Assembly: GCA_028688905.1 (NCBI GenBank)
Contig: JAQTXH010000001.1
Coordinates: 62,001 to 126,000 of the forward strand
DNA length: 64,000 bases
Direction of reading: 5' to 3'
Source of the DNA: Acidiphilium sp.
GTDB taxonomy: Bacteria > Pseudomonadota > Alphaproteobacteria > Acetobacterales > Acetobacteraceae
Made by a program: the position numbers and the translations under genes. The number at the start of each line of letters is the position of its first letter. Within the stretch, counting starts at the first letter, position 1. Below, one piece after another: positions 32,763 through 41,726 of the stretch. A model generated the notes under the pieces. That model made no database searches. It saw only the letters and a list, made by a program, of their open reading frames with translations, and was not told the origin of the DNA.

Positions 32763-33775
32763 CCGCTACCCTGTTGCTCCGTTGGTATCGCGCGCACCGT
32801 CGTGTGTTGCCCTGGCGCGCCGCCGATCGCCTCGACCCGTATCACGTCTGGCTCAGCGAGATCATGCTGCAACAGACCGTGGTCGCGACTGTCATACCCT
32901 ATTTCAACCGTTTTATCGACCGGTTTCCCACCATCGCAGCGCTGGCGCAGGCTCCGGATGACGAGGTGCTCGGGCTTTGGGCCGGGCTTGGCTATTACGC
33001 GCGCGCGCGTAACCTGATCGCCTGCGCCCGCGCCATCGCCGAATTGGGCGCTTTTCCCGCAACGATCGAGGGGTTGCGCGCCCTGCCGGGCATTGGTCCC
33101 TACACGGCGGCGGCGATCGGCGCGATCGCGTTCGGGCTTGCGGTCGTGCCGGTCGATGGCAATGTCGAGCGCGTCACGGCGCGGGTTTTTGCGATCGACG
33201 CCCCGTTACCCGGCGCAAAGCCAGACATTGCTGCGGCGGCCTTACGTCTGGGCGATCAGGCCGCAGCGGTGCGAGCGCCAGGTGATTTCGTCCAGGCGCT
33301 CTTCGACCTGGGAGCGACGATCTGCACGCCGCGCAACCCTTCGTGCCTGATCTGTCCCTGGCAAGGGTCGTGCGCGGCGCGAGCGCGGGGTATCGCCGCC
33401 GATCTGCCGCGCCGGGCACCGAAGGCCGTGCGGCCGGTCCGCCTTGGCACCGTGTATCTGCTCCGTGACCACGCAGGCATGATCGGTCTGCGCCGCCGTC
33501 CACCTAAGGGATTGCTGGGCGGCATGTTCGAACTGCCCGGAACCGCCTGGGAGAGCGTTTTGCCCGCGCAAGCGCCCCCGACGCCGGCACAGTGGCGCGA
33601 CGCCGGCACGATCGAGCATGTCTTCACCCATTTTCGATTGTTTCTGCATGTCAAGGCGGCGACGATCGCGAGCCTGCCACCGCCGCTAGCCGCAGCCCCG
33701 ATCGATGCGCCATTGCCAAGTGTCATGCGCAAGGCTGTCACGGCAGGCCTGGCCGCGCTCAATCGGCCCTGCTGA
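32744..33775 (+). CDS. mutY: A/G-specific adenine glycosylase
   Basis: 343 residues from a GTG. The MutY landmarks are present: LPWRAADRLDPYHVWLSEIMLQQT, the helix-hairpin-helix GIGPYTAAAIGAIAFG with the catalytic aspartate in VPVDGNVERV, and the 4Fe-4S ligands CTPRNPSCLICPWQGSC. A NUDIX-like C-terminal domain for 8-oxoG recognition follows (GLRRRPPKGLLGGMFELPG). It removes adenine opposite 8-oxoguanine. The start lies inside the 5' end of dciA; an earlier start would overlap further. Confidence 0.93.
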   Translation: MNPSPPSATLLLRWYRAHRRVLPWRAADRLDPYHVWLSEIMLQQTVVATVIPYFNRFIDRFPTIAALAQAPDDEVLGLWAGLGYYARARNLIACARAIAELGAFPATIEGLRALPGIGPYTAAAIGAIAFGLAVVPVDGNVERVTARVFAIDAPLPGAKPDIAAAALRLGDQAAAVRAPGDFVQALFDLGATICTPRNPSCLICPWQGSCAARARGIAADLPRRAPKAVRPVRLGTVYLLRDHAGMIGLRRRPPKGLLGGMFELPGTAWESVLPAQAPPTPAQWRDAGTIEHVFTHFRLFLHVKAATIASLPPPLAAAPIDAPLPSVMRKAVTAGLAALNRPC

Positions 33776-33904
33776 TACCAACCGGGTTGGTGGGTGCAGT
33801 TGCCGATGGTTCCGGCGACCGTTCGGATCGCTGGAACGGCAACGGAGGGGGCGGCGCGCGAAACAGAGACGAAGACCATCGGTCATTCTTTATAGCGTTG
33901 GTAT
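33775..33904. repeat. Possible small element with inverted ends after mutY
   Basis: ATACCAAC at 33775-33782 is matched in inverted orientation by GTTGGTAT at 33897-33904; including the next two bases outward the match is 9 of 10. Directly at the left end is a 15-bp palindrome (ACCAACC G GGTTGGT, 33777-33791). The 130-bp segment encodes nothing and could be a miniature element or REP-like sequence. With only one copy in the window this is tentative. Confidence 0.3.
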
Positions 33905-33930
33905 GACTGCTGTCAGACACAAAAGTTCCG

Positions 33931-33962
33931 CAAAAAAAACCTCCGACGCGGAACGTCGGAGG
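33931..33962 (-). terminator. Rho-independent terminator for aceA transcript
   Basis: A perfect 9-bp stem (CCTCCGACG/CGTCGGAGG) with a 5-nt loop is followed on the minus strand by eight T residues. It lies about 160 nt after the aceA stop codon, beyond the dispersed repeat. Confidence 0.85.
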
Positions 33963-34008
33963 CATGTCGGCATATTGGTGCCGGCCCGGTGCCGGACACC
34001 CCGGGCGA

Positions 34009-34111
34009 TAGAGCCTGATCGTTTAAGGACGAACAGGCTCTATCTTTCTTTTTGCAAGCAATTTCAGCGCATTCGGTTGCCACAAGGGCGTCAACTTTAA
34101 GCAATATTGCT
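34009..34111. repeat. Dispersed ~103-bp intergenic repeat, copy 1
   Basis: One end carries the hairpin GAGCCTG...CAGGCTC, the other the perfect palindrome AGCAATATTGCT (34100-34111). A clearly similar copy in opposite orientation lies at 58247-58349. A short frame across it would encode the shared peptide ATEC.EIA and SLNDQAL in both copies, but it has no start signal, so I treat it as a non-coding repeat. Confidence 0.75.
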
Positions 34112-34119
34112 CTAAAAAC

Positions 34120-35505
34120 TCAGTAGTCCGGCGAGCTGGCCGCCCAGCTATGGTGGTGAACCAGGCCGTCGTCATGGTCAGGGGCGTGGTCGGTTTTGCT
34201 GGCCTGCTCATGGAACTGCGCGGTCTCGGTGCTGCCGGCCATTGCCGTGGTCGATGCCTGGCCCGCCGAGATCGCCACAGCGACGGCATCGAAATAGGAG
34301 GTGCCAACCTCGCGCTGATGACGGGTCGCGGTGTAGCCCTGCGGTTCGGCGGCGAATTCCGCCTGTTGCAGTTCTGAATAGGCCGCCATACCGCGTTCGG
34401 CATAGCCCTTCGCCAACTGGAACATCGAATAGTTGAGCGAATGGAATCCGGCCAGGGTCACGAACTGGAACTTGTAGCCCATCGCAGCGATTTCTTGCTG
34501 GAACGATGCGATTTTTTCCGGACTCAGCTTCTTTTTCCAGTTGAAGCTGGGCGAGCAGTTATAAGCCATCATCTTGCCGGGGAACTGCTTGTGGATCGCC
34601 TCGGCGAACTGGCGTGCTTCCTCAAGGTTCGGCTCGGAGGTCTCCCACCAGAGCAGATCGGCATAGGGCGCGTAAGCAAGGCTGCGGGCGATGGCGTATT
34701 CGACGCCGAGGTTCGGCTTGATCCGGTAGAAGCCCTCCGGGGTGCGCTCGCCGGTGATGAACGGGCGGTCACGCTCATCGACATCGGCGGTGAGCAACTG
34801 CGCCGCGTGGCTATCGGTGCGGCAGAGCAGAATGGTGGACACGCCCTCGACATCGGCGGCGAGGCGGGCGGCGTTCAGGGTACGGATGTGCTGGCTGATC
34901 GGCACCAGGACCTTGCCGCCGAGATGGCCGCACTTCTTTTCCGAAGCCAACTGGTCCTCGAAATGCACGCCGGCAGCACCGGCCTCGATCATCGACTTCA
35001 TCAGTTCGTAGGCATTCAGCGCGCCGCCAAAACCGGCTTCGGCGTCGGCAATGATCGGTGCCATCCAGTAAGTGCTGGTGTCGCCTTCCATGCGCGAAAT
35101 CTGATCGGCGCGGCGCAGGGCGGCATTGATCCGCCGAACCACGATCGGCACCGAGTTTGCCGGATAGAGCGACTGGTCGGGATACATTTCACCCGAAATA
35201 TTCGCATCCGCCGCAACCTGCCAGCCGGAGAGGTAAATTGCCTTCAGCCCGGCCTTGACCTGCTGCATCGCCTGGTTGCCGGTGAGCGCGCCGAGCGTGT
35301 TCACATAGGCTTCGGAATTGAGCAGGTTCCACAGACGGTTGGCACCCATTTCGGCGAGGGTGTGCCGGACGCGGAAATTACCGGCGAGCTTCTCGACATC
35401 CGCCGGAGTATAGTCACGCTTGATACCGGCAAAGCGATCTGGCGCAACCGAGATACCGCCGGGCAAGCCCTCGGGCGAAAAATTGGCGGTGGGGAACTGT
35501 GACAT
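34120..35505 (-). CDS. aceA: Isocitrate lyase
   Basis: 461 residues, [17 protein letters not shown] at the start. The active-site loop KKCGHLGGK is intact, as are [30 protein letters not shown] and [12 protein letters not shown]. It splits isocitrate to succinate and glyoxylate for growth on acetate or fatty acids. AGGAGATCACC precedes the ATG. It diverges from a RamB/ScfR-type regulator, with a nested palindrome between them, so acetate-dependent control is likely. Confidence 0.96.
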   Translation of the reverse strand: MSQFPTANFSPEGLPGGISVAPDRFAGIKRDYTPADVEKLAGNFRVRHTLAEMGANRLWNLLNSEAYVNTLGALTGNQAMQQVKAGLKAIYLSGWQVAADANISGEMYPDQSLYPANSVPIVVRRINAALRRADQISRMEGDTSTYWMAPIIADAEAGFGGALNAYELMKSMIEAGAAGVHFEDQLASEKKCGHLGGKVLVPISQHIRTLNAARLAADVEGVSTILLCRTDSHAAQLLTADVDERDRPFITGERTPEGFYRIKPNLGVEYAIARSLAYAPYADLLWWETSEPNLEEARQFAEAIHKQFPGKMMAYNCSPSFNWKKKLSPEKIASFQQEIAAMGYKFQFVTLAGFHSLNYSMFQLAKGYAERGMAAYSELQQAEFAAEPQGYTATRHQREVGTSYFDAVAVAISAGQASTTAMAGSTETAQFHEQASKTDHAPDHDDGLVHHHSWAASSPDY

Positions 35506-35632
35506 GGTGATCTCCTGATTTAGGCGATAAGAGGCGATACGAATAGCGCGTGGCACCTTGGCCATGAGTGAATTATTTACGCTGCGATCGCGAATGTCAC
35601 GCGATTTCTTGGAATGAAACGCCGAAACCAGT

Positions 35633-35685
35633 GGTAAAATTGACAGAAAAAATTTACAATGTGTAAATCATGAAAATATTTTACC
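35633..35685. promoter_or_regulatory. Nested palindromes in the aceA/regulator intergenic region
   Basis: ATTTACA ATG TGTAAAT (35652-35668) is a perfect dyad with 7-bp arms. GGTAAAAT (35633-35640) and ATTTTACC (35678-35685) form an outer inverted pair centred within one base of the same point. The position, 20 bp before the regulator start and about 130 bp before aceA, fits a shared operator for the divergent genes. Confidence 0.65.
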
Positions 35686-35704
35686 CTGATTTGAGGCAAA
35701 ACGC

Positions 35705-37102
35705 GTGTCCAATCCATTGATCGGTAGAATCGTGCGCCGTTTGCGCCAGGAGCAGAAGCTGACCCAGCAGCGGCTCGCGAGCCGGCTGGGCATTTCGACT
35801 TCCTACCTCAACCTGATCGAGCACGACCAGCGCGGCGTTACCGCGACACTGTTGATCAAGTTGACCGAGATATTGCAGGTCGATCTTGCCGCTTTGTCGG
35901 GTTCGGACGAGCGCCAGACCGAACAGGCCCTGCGGGAAACCTTCGCCGACCCGCTACTTGGCACCGATCCGGTACCGGATGCCGAGTCGCAACTACTCGC
36001 CGCTTCGGCACCGGCGGCGGCGCAGGCGGTGCTGGGGTTGTATCGGGCCTTTCAGGCGGTGCGCGAGGAAACCGGCGGCATCACCCTGCCGTCCGGGCGG
36101 AAGATTCTGTTGCCGAACGAGGAAGTACGGGATTTTTTCCACGAGCACGCCAATCATTTTCCCGAACTTGAGGACGCCGCCGAGGCGATGGGGGCGGAAC
36201 TGCCGGCGGCGGCCTTGGGAATGAACCACGCGCTGGCCGAACGGTTGCGGCATAAGCACGGGCTGGTGGTATCGGTCGCCCCGTTACCCGGCGCACTGCG
36301 GATCTATGATCCAGCCGCGCGCCACTTGCGTCTTTCAGAAATTCTGCCGCGCGAGAGCCGGGGCTTTCAAATGGCGTTCCAGTTGGGCTTGCTTGAGGTG
36401 CGCGACCTGATCGAGCCAATCGTGAAACAGGCGGCCATGACCACGCGTGACGCCGGCGAATTGTTGCGGATTGGGCTGATCAATTATTTCGCAGGCGCGG
36501 TGCTGATGCCCTATGTGTCATTTTTGGAAGCGGCGGCCGATCTGCGCCATGATGTCGAACATCTGGCGATGCGGTTCGGCGTCTCGTTCGAACAGGCGTG
36601 CCACCGGCTATCGACCTTGCAGCGTAACGGCGTGCGCGGCGTACCGTTCTTTTTCCTGCGCGTCGATCCAGCGGGAAACGTCTCGAAGCGGTTTTCGGCG
36701 GCGGGGTTTCCCTTCGCGCGCTTCGGCGGCAATTGTCCGCGCTGGGTGGTGTATTCCGCCTTTGCCTCGCCCGGTACGGTGCGGGTGCAGGTGGCGCAAT
36801 TGCCCGATGGCGCGACCTATCTATGCTTCGCCCGCACCATCGTTGCCGCTCCCACCCACTGGGGCGAACCGCCGGCGGTGCGGGTCGTGGCGATGGGCTG
36901 CGAAATCAACCGGGCCACCGAAGTCGTCTATGCCGACGGCATCGAGATTGCCCATGCCACAGTGGGCATCGGCCTGTCCTGCCGGTTGTGCGACCGCCAG
37001 GATTGCCACTCGCGCGCCTTTCCGCCGTTGGCCCACCGGCTGGCCCTCGATGTCTCGACCACCAGCAGCAGCCCGTACCGGTTCGAGCCGACGCGCGGGT
37101 GA
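35705..37102 (+). CDS. RamB/ScfR-type XRE + ImmA/IrrE-like regulator
   Basis: 465 residues from a GTG. An N-terminal XRE helix-turn-helix (RIVRRLRQEQKLTQQRLASRLGISTSYLNLIEH) is followed by an IrrE-like/DUF2083 middle and a C-terminal region with a cysteine cluster (GIGLSCRLCDRQDCHSRAFPP). Relatives (RamB in Corynebacterium, ScfR-like proteins in Gram-negatives) control acetate, propionate and glyoxylate genes and may sense an acyl-CoA. The divergent partner is aceA, which makes it the probable local regulator. Confidence 0.9.
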   Translation: MSNPLIGRIVRRLRQEQKLTQQRLASRLGISTSYLNLIEHDQRGVTATLLIKLTEILQVDLAALSGSDERQTEQALRETFADPLLGTDPVPDAESQLLAASAPAAAQAVLGLYRAFQAVREETGGITLPSGRKILLPNEEVRDFFHEHANHFPELEDAAEAMGAELPAAALGMNHALAERLRHKHGLVVSVAPLPGALRIYDPAARHLRLSEILPRESRGFQMAFQLGLLEVRDLIEPIVKQAAMTTRDAGELLRIGLINYFAGAVLMPYVSFLEAAADLRHDVEHLAMRFGVSFEQACHRLSTLQRNGVRGVPFFFLRVDPAGNVSKRFSAAGFPFARFGGNCPRWVVYSAFASPGTVRVQVAQLPDGATYLCFARTIVAAPTHWGEPPAVRVVAMGCEINRATEVVYADGIEIAHATVGIGLSCRLCDRQDCHSRAFPPLAHRLALDVSTTSSSPYRFEPTRG

Positions 37103-37120
37103 GGCCCGGAGCATCAGGCT

Positions 37121-37699
37121 CTATCGCATCATCGGTGACAGCCCGTTGCCGCCGGGAAGCAGATACTGGCTGGCGAACATCGTCGCGTGATTGGCCAGCG
37201 GGACCGCCGGGAAATGTGCCAGCAAGGCCAGGGCCTGTGCCGGCGGCATGGTAAATCCAGGGCTGGATAACGCCAGCACCGCGCCCGGCCGGTTGCCGCG
37301 CCGCAACTGCCGCGCGGCACCGATCAACGCATCCACCACGGTTTGCGACGGGGTGCCGGGGGCGATGCCGAGAATCGAGCGTACCTGCGCCCGCGCTTGG
37401 AGCATCGCCTGCTTGGCCAGGGTGTTCATCCCCACCCAGCGGGCACCGGTGGCGAATTGTCCCGCCATCGCATCGAGCGAGGCGATCGCGACCGCCATGC
37501 GCGCCGGATGGCCTTGTATCGCCGCCGGGTGGGCAAAGGCGTAGGTCGCCGCGTTGGTCGCTTCGAATGCCGGGTCTTCGCCGACGATCGAGTGGCTGAA
37601 CGTGCTGAACGGCAGATAACCGATCGAGGGCGCGGGCGTTTCCAGCGCGCAACCGGCGAGCGCGAGTGTCATGAACGGTATGATCATCGAGCGGTGCAT
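37121..37699 (-). CDS. Hypothetical lipoprotein
   Basis: 192 residues. The N-terminus MHRSMIIPFMTLALAGCALE is a lipoprotein signal with lipobox LAGC. The mature part is alanine-rich and helical with no domain that I recognise (MAVAIASLDAMAGQFATGARW, TVVDALIGAARQLRRGN). It probably sits in the cell envelope. It converges on the regulator gene. Confidence 0.75.
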   Translation of the reverse strand: MHRSMIIPFMTLALAGCALETPAPSIGYLPFSTFSHSIVGEDPAFEATNAATYAFAHPAAIQGHPARMAVAIASLDAMAGQFATGARWVGMNTLAKQAMLQARAQVRSILGIAPGTPSQTVVDALIGAARQLRRGNRPGAVLALSSPGFTMPPAQALALLAHFPAVPLANHATMFASQYLLPGGNGLSPMMR

Positions 37700-37764
37700 G
37701 GCGGCCTCCGGTAAGAAAGGTGGTGTCGTCCGGAAGGCGGGCAGGTCACAAGTGCTTGAGGCTG

Positions 37765-38235
37765 TCAGCTATCGGTGCGCGGCACCCAGGGGATGCGCGC
37801 GATGTCGATGCCCTCATCGGCCAAAGCCTCGGTCTCGGCGTCGCTGGCCTCGCCATAAATGCGGTGCGGCGCAACGGCACCCTCATGGATGCGCCGCGCC
37901 TCGGTCGCGAAATCGGGACCGACGTAATCGCAGCGCTGCTCGACCTCGTGGCGGACGCGGGCGAACATCGCACGCAGTTCATCGGGCATCCGCCCGGCAA
38001 CGGCGGTGCCGGTTGCGGGTGCCGGTGCTGCTACCGGCTGGTTGACGGCCGGTGCCTCCGCTACCCGGGTTTTGCCGCCAATTCGCGGTGCCATCAGTGC
38101 GCGCGATACCGCGTGATCGCCGCAACGCGGGCATTCCAGCATGCCGCGCCCGGCCTGTTGGTCGAAACTGGCGCTGCTTTTGAACCAGCCATCGAACTCA
38201 TGGCCGGCGGCGCATTGCAATTGGTAGTGGATCAT
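37765..38235 (-). CDS. DUF1178 family protein
   Basis: 156 residues with the family beginning MIHYQLQCAAGHEFDGWFKSS and a two-cysteine knuckle (LECPRCGDHAVSRALMAPRI), ending HRIYGEASDAETEALADEGI. The N-terminal histidine and cysteines suggest zinc binding. Biological role unknown. It overlaps the upstream grxC gene by 4 nt, so the two are co-translated, which hints at a thiol or metal connection. Confidence 0.9.
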   Translation of the reverse strand: MIHYQLQCAAGHEFDGWFKSSASFDQQAGRGMLECPRCGDHAVSRALMAPRIGGKTRVAEAPAVNQPVAAPAPATGTAVAGRMPDELRAMFARVRHEVEQRCDYVGPDFATEARRIHEGAVAPHRIYGEASDAETEALADEGIDIARIPWVPRTDS

Positions 38236-38489
38236 GTGGTGAACAGCGGATCGAGCTGGCCGGAGCGGTCGAGCGCCAGAAGCTCGTCGCAGCCGCCGAT
38301 CGATCGACCATCAATGAAAATCTGTGGCATCGTAGTGCCGCCGTTCGATCGCATCGTGGCGTCCCGGCGGGCGGCCGAGCCGTGCGGCGCGTCGATTTCG
38401 GTGAAGGCAACGCCCTTGTCGCGCAGTAGTTTGAGGGCGCGGCTGCAATAGGGACAGAACGGTTGAGTGTAGATTTCGACATTCGGCAT
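38232..38489 (-). CDS. grxC: Glutaredoxin 3
   Basis: 85 residues with the CPYC active site (VEIYTQPFCPYCSRALKLL), the cis-proline loop (TTMPQIFIDG) and the glycine pair (SIGGCDELLAL). It reduces disulfides with glutathione. The ATG at 38489 gives the standard length; an upstream frame of 29 codons has no family likeness. It is coupled to DUF1178. Confidence 0.93.
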   Translation of the reverse strand: MPNVEIYTQPFCPYCSRALKLLRDKGVAFTEIDAPHGSAARRDATMRSNGGTTMPQIFIDGRSIGGCDELLALDRSGQLDPLFTT

Positions 38490-38532
38490 GATGCCAATCA
38501 CATACGCGACCGCGATGATAGCGCAAGAGTGT

Positions 38533-39258
38533 TTAGCTTTCGTGATGGTCCGCCACGCGTGCAAGGGCGAGCACATCGACGGCGGCGGCCCCGGCTTCGT
38601 AGAGTGTGATGGCGCAGGACGATGCTGTGGCCCCAGAGGTCAGAACGTCGTCGATCAGCAGGATGGTACGGCCGATGATCGCCGCCGCGCGGCCCGGGCG
38701 CACCGCGATGGCACCGCGTAGCGCGACTTCCCGATCGTGTTGGTCAAGCTCGGCGAGCGGCCGGGTGGCGCGGGTGCGGATCAGCCCGTCGATCAAAACC
38801 GGTCGGGCCGCAAGCTTGCCGAGCGCGCGGGCGAGTTGCCCGGCCTGATTATAGCCGCGCGCGGCGAGGCGGCGCTTGTGCAGGGGTACCGGGACCAGAA
38901 CATCGGCGCGGGCGATCAATTCGGCACCGGGGCGGAGCAGCAGACGCGCCAGACCGGCGGCGGCTTCAGGGCGATCGGCGTATTTGAACGGCAGGATCAG
39001 GCGTTTTGCCGCTGGGCCGTAGCGCATGGCGGCGCGTGCCGCGCGAAAGCTCGGCGGGTCCCAGTCGCAGGCGGTACACAGCGGTGCCGGTTCGGCGAGC
39101 GGCAGACCGCAGTGGCCGCAAAACGGAGCGGTGATGAATTCGGTGCCGGCGAAGCAAGTCACGCAAAGCTGGCCGGCCCCGGCGGCGGGTTCGGTGCAGG
39201 ACAGGCACTGCGCCGGAAGCAGAATATTCAGGGTCGCACGGGCCAGCGACCTCAGCAT
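38533..39258 (-). CDS. comF: ComF family phosphoribosyltransferase-like protein
   Basis: 241 residues. N-terminal zinc-binding cysteines (QCLSCTEPA, CVTC, CGHCGLPLAE, CTAC) and a C-terminal PRTase fold with the PRPP loop ILLIDDVLTSGATASSC, plus VPVPLHKRRLAARGYNQA. ComF proteins work in DNA uptake in competent bacteria; in alphaproteobacteria the role is less defined. It is head-to-head with a methyltransferase gene, 45 bp apart, as is frequent in this class. Confidence 0.9.
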   Translation of the reverse strand: MLRSLARATLNILLPAQCLSCTEPAAGAGQLCVTCFAGTEFITAPFCGHCGLPLAEPAPLCTACDWDPPSFRAARAAMRYGPAAKRLILPFKYADRPEAAAGLARLLLRPGAELIARADVLVPVPLHKRRLAARGYNQAGQLARALGKLAARPVLIDGLIRTRATRPLAELDQHDREVALRGAIAVRPGRAAAIIGRTILLIDDVLTSGATASSCAITLYEAGAAAVDVLALARVADHHES

Positions 39259-39303
39259 TCCGGGGGGTTTCCGCGCCGGTTCGCCTGCGCCACAAGCGGG
39301 GTC

Positions 39304-40092
39304 ATGAGCGAGCAGATGAACGAAATGGTGATTTTCGATCGCGGCGCGGTCAGTGCCCACCGCAACCGCGCCGCGTCCCGCCTCGCGCGGGTTCGCCCCG
39401 TGCTCGACGATCTGGCGGCGCGGCTGCTCGACCGGCTGGACGATACCGGCCGGCAATTTTCCTCAGCCCTCGATATCGGCGGCCGCGGTGTCGTCGCACC
39501 GAGGTTGGTGGCCCGCGGACTTTCGGTAATCTCGATCGATCTTTCGGCGCGTATGGCCGCTGTGGCTGGTGGCGCGGCGGCGGTGGCCGACGAGGAATAT
39601 CTGCCATTTGCCACGCAGAGTTTCGATCTCATTGTCGCCCATCTGTCGCTGCACTGGGTGAACGATTTGCCGGGCGCGTTGATCCAGTTGCGCCGCGCCC
39701 TGAAACCGGAGGGGTTATGTCTCGTCAGCCTGCCGCTGCTCGGCACTCTGGGCGGGTTGCGGGCGGCGCTCATCGAGGCCGAAGCGGCGTTGACCGGCGG
39801 GGCCGCGCCACGGGTATCGCCCTTTCCGGAACTCGCCGATTGTGCGGGGCTGATGCAGCGGGCGGGATTCGCCCTGCCGATTGCCGAGCGGGAAGTGATC
39901 GATTTCGACTACGCCAATCCATTCGCGCTGTTGCGCGATCTGCGCGACGCCGGCGAGACCAACGCGACCATTGCCCGTTCGCGCCGCGTGGCCCCGCGCG
40001 CGCTGTTTCCGAGGGCGCTGGCGGTTCTGGCGCAGGAGGGGCGTATTCGTGTGCCGCTGCATATGGCGGTTCTGACCGGCTGGGGATCATAA
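39304..40092 (+). CDS. SAM-dependent methyltransferase (NDUFAF5/BioC-like)
   Basis: 262 residues. Begins MSEQMNEMVIFDRGAVSAHRNRAASR, with the SAM-binding ALDIGGRG, SIDLSARMA and the post-motif FDLIVAHLSLHWVNDLPGAL. The FDR..V..HR.RAA opening is typical of the alphaproteobacterial NDUFAF5 homologue, which in mitochondria hydroxylates an arginine of complex I; the BioC-like alternative acts on malonyl-ACP. Here the former is more likely. The end overlaps radC by 6 bp in convergent orientation. Confidence 0.82.
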   Translation: MSEQMNEMVIFDRGAVSAHRNRAASRLARVRPVLDDLAARLLDRLDDTGRQFSSALDIGGRGVVAPRLVARGLSVISIDLSARMAAVAGGAAAVADEEYLPFATQSFDLIVAHLSLHWVNDLPGALIQLRRALKPEGLCLVSLPLLGTLGGLRAALIEAEAALTGGAAPRVSPFPELADCAGLMQRAGFALPIAEREVIDFDYANPFALLRDLRDAGETNATIARSRRVAPRALFPRALAVLAQEGRIRVPLHMAVLTGWGS

Positions 40093-40851
40093 CAATCCCA
40101 ATCTTTTCAGACTGACCCATTTGCCGTTGCCAATAATCACGTGGTCATGCAGCACAATCGCCAGCGTGGTCGCCGCTTGCTTGATCTCGCGGGTCATCGC
40201 GATATCCTCCTGCGAGGGCGTCGGGTCGCCGCTCGGGTGATTGTGGACCAGGATGATCGCGGTGGCATGGTGTTCCAGCGCGCGCTTGACCAACTCGCGC
40301 GGGTAGATCGGCGTGTGGTTGACGGTGCCCTGGCTCTGCACCTCGTCGGCGATCAACCGGTTGCGATGATCGAGAAACAGCACCCGTGCCTGTTCCACCC
40401 GCTCGCGCGCCAGCACGGCGGTCAGGTATTCGATCAGCCGGTCCCAATGGTTGAGCACCGGTCGATAAATCACCTCGGCCCTGACCAAACGCAGTGCCGC
40501 CGCCTGGACGATTTTCAGCGCCGCCGCTCCCGACTCTCCCAATCCCTCGATAGCGAGCAGCTCCGCCACCGGTGCCGCGATCGCTTGGGCATAGGAGCCG
40601 AACCGCGCGACCAGCGCGCGGGCAATCGGCTTGGTATCGCGCCGGGGCAACGCCAGGAACAGCATCATTTCCAAAACTTCATGATCGGCCAGCGACTCCG
40701 GCCCCGCCTTCAGCAGGCGGGTGCGCAATCGGGCGCGATGACCGGCAGCACCATGGATGGCGGGATCGTCAGGGTCGGCACCCCCAGGTGCTACCCCATC
40801 GAGTGGTAGTTCGTCCGACGACAATCTAAGCGTGTTCAAGCGTTTTGACAC
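40087..40851 (-). CDS. radC: RadC family JAB/JAMM-domain protein
   Basis: 254 residues with a helix-hairpin-helix region (LLAIEGLGESGAAALKIVQA) and the RadC JAMM motif HNHPSGDPTPSQED. The function is not established despite the name; a DNA-repair role has been disputed. The start is uncertain: the GTG at 40851 lies inside a perfect 16-bp inverted repeat and lacks a ribosome site, so translation may begin further in or be controlled by that structure. Confidence 0.88.
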   Translation of the reverse strand: MSKRLNTLRLSSDELPLDGVAPGGADPDDPAIHGAAGHRARLRTRLLKAGPESLADHEVLEMMLFLALPRRDTKPIARALVARFGSYAQAIAAPVAELLAIEGLGESGAAALKIVQAAALRLVRAEVIYRPVLNHWDRLIEYLTAVLARERVEQARVLFLDHRNRLIADEVQSQGTVNHTPIYPRELVKRALEHHATAIILVHNHPSGDPTPSQEDIAMTREIKQAATTLAIVLHDHVIIGNGKWVSLKRLGLL

Positions 40852-40865
40852 ACGCTTAGATTGTC
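40820..40865. repeat. Perfect 16-bp inverted repeat spanning the radC start
   Basis: GACAATCTAAGCGTGT (40820-40835) and ACACGCTTAGATTGTC (40850-40865) are exact complements with a 14-nt loop. No T-run follows on either strand, so it is not a plain terminator. It covers the first codons of radC and could fold over its start, or be a binding site or a remnant of a mobile sequence. Confidence 0.8.
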
Positions 40866-40891
40866 ACAATCACAGCAATTTGGAAAGCCGA

Positions 40892-41689
40892 TCAGATTGT
40901 GGCGGGAATGCTCTCGCCGGACGCCAAGGTGAAAACCTCGCATCCGGTATCGGTAATCCCGATCATATGCTCGAACTGGGCGGACAGGCTGCGGTCACGG
41001 GTCACCGCTGTCCAGCCATCTTCAAGAATTTTCACTTCCGGCCGTCCGGCATTGACCATCGGCTCGATCGTAAAGAACATCCCGGGTTTCAGCAGCGGCC
41101 CATCGCCCTTGCGGCCGAAATGCAGCACGTTGGGCGGCTCGTGGAAGCGCCGACCGATGCCGTGGCCGCAGAAATCCCGCACCACAGTGTAGCGCTGCGC
41201 TTCGACATAGCTCTGGATGGCATAACCGATATCGCCGAACCGTCCGCCGGGCTTGGCGGCGGCGATACCCCGCAGCAAGGATTGATACGTCACATCGATC
41301 AGCCGTCGTGCCTTGGTCGAGGCGGTGCCCGCGACATACATCCGGCTGGAATCGCCGTGCCAACCGTCCAGGATGACAGTGATGTCGATATTCAGCACGT
41401 CACCATCCATCAGCACGCGGTCGCCCGGAATGCCGTGGCACACCACGTGATTGATCGAAATGCAGGTCGATTTCGGAAAGCCGCGATAGTTCAGCGGCGC
41501 TGGAATCGCATGGTGTGCCATGATGTAGTCATGGCAAATCAAATCGATCTCGCCGGTGGTGATGCCGGGGTGAACATGGCTGCCCACCATGTCGAGAACC
41601 TCGGCGGCGAGGGCACCGGCCGCGCGCATCGGCGCGAAATCGGCCGGGGTGTGGATGCTGATTTGCCGCTGCTCGGCCCCGCCGTCCAT
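40892..41689 (-). CDS. map: Methionine aminopeptidase, type I
   Basis: 265 residues. The five metal ligands are in place: the aspartates in LNIDITVILDGWHGDSSR, the histidine in CGHGIGRRFHEPPNV, and the glutamates in FFTIEPMVN and SLSAQFEHMIGI. It removes initiator methionine from new proteins. ATG 41689 has GGAG about 9-12 nt upstream and gives the family length; a longer frame upstream has no likeness. radC follows 41 bp downstream. Confidence 0.94.
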   Translation of the reverse strand: MDGGAEQRQISIHTPADFAPMRAAGALAAEVLDMVGSHVHPGITTGEIDLICHDYIMAHHAIPAPLNYRGFPKSTCISINHVVCHGIPGDRVLMDGDVLNIDITVILDGWHGDSSRMYVAGTASTKARRLIDVTYQSLLRGIAAAKPGGRFGDIGYAIQSYVEAQRYTVVRDFCGHGIGRRFHEPPNVLHFGRKGDGPLLKPGMFFTIEPMVNAGRPEVKILEDGWTAVTRDRSLSAQFEHMIGITDTGCEVFTLASGESIPATI

Positions 41690-41726
41690 CAGGAGTGCTC
41701 CGTCACTGTCATGATCATCATCATCC

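Larger units (their letters stand above)
33776..34119. other. 344-bp gap between mutY and aceA, filled with repeats and a terminator
   Basis: The gap contains, in order, the possible 130-bp inverted-end element, a strong minus-strand terminator, a GGTGCCGG/CCGGCACC-type hairpin near 33977-34000, and a copy of the dispersed 103-bp repeat. I see no gene. Confidence 0.7.
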
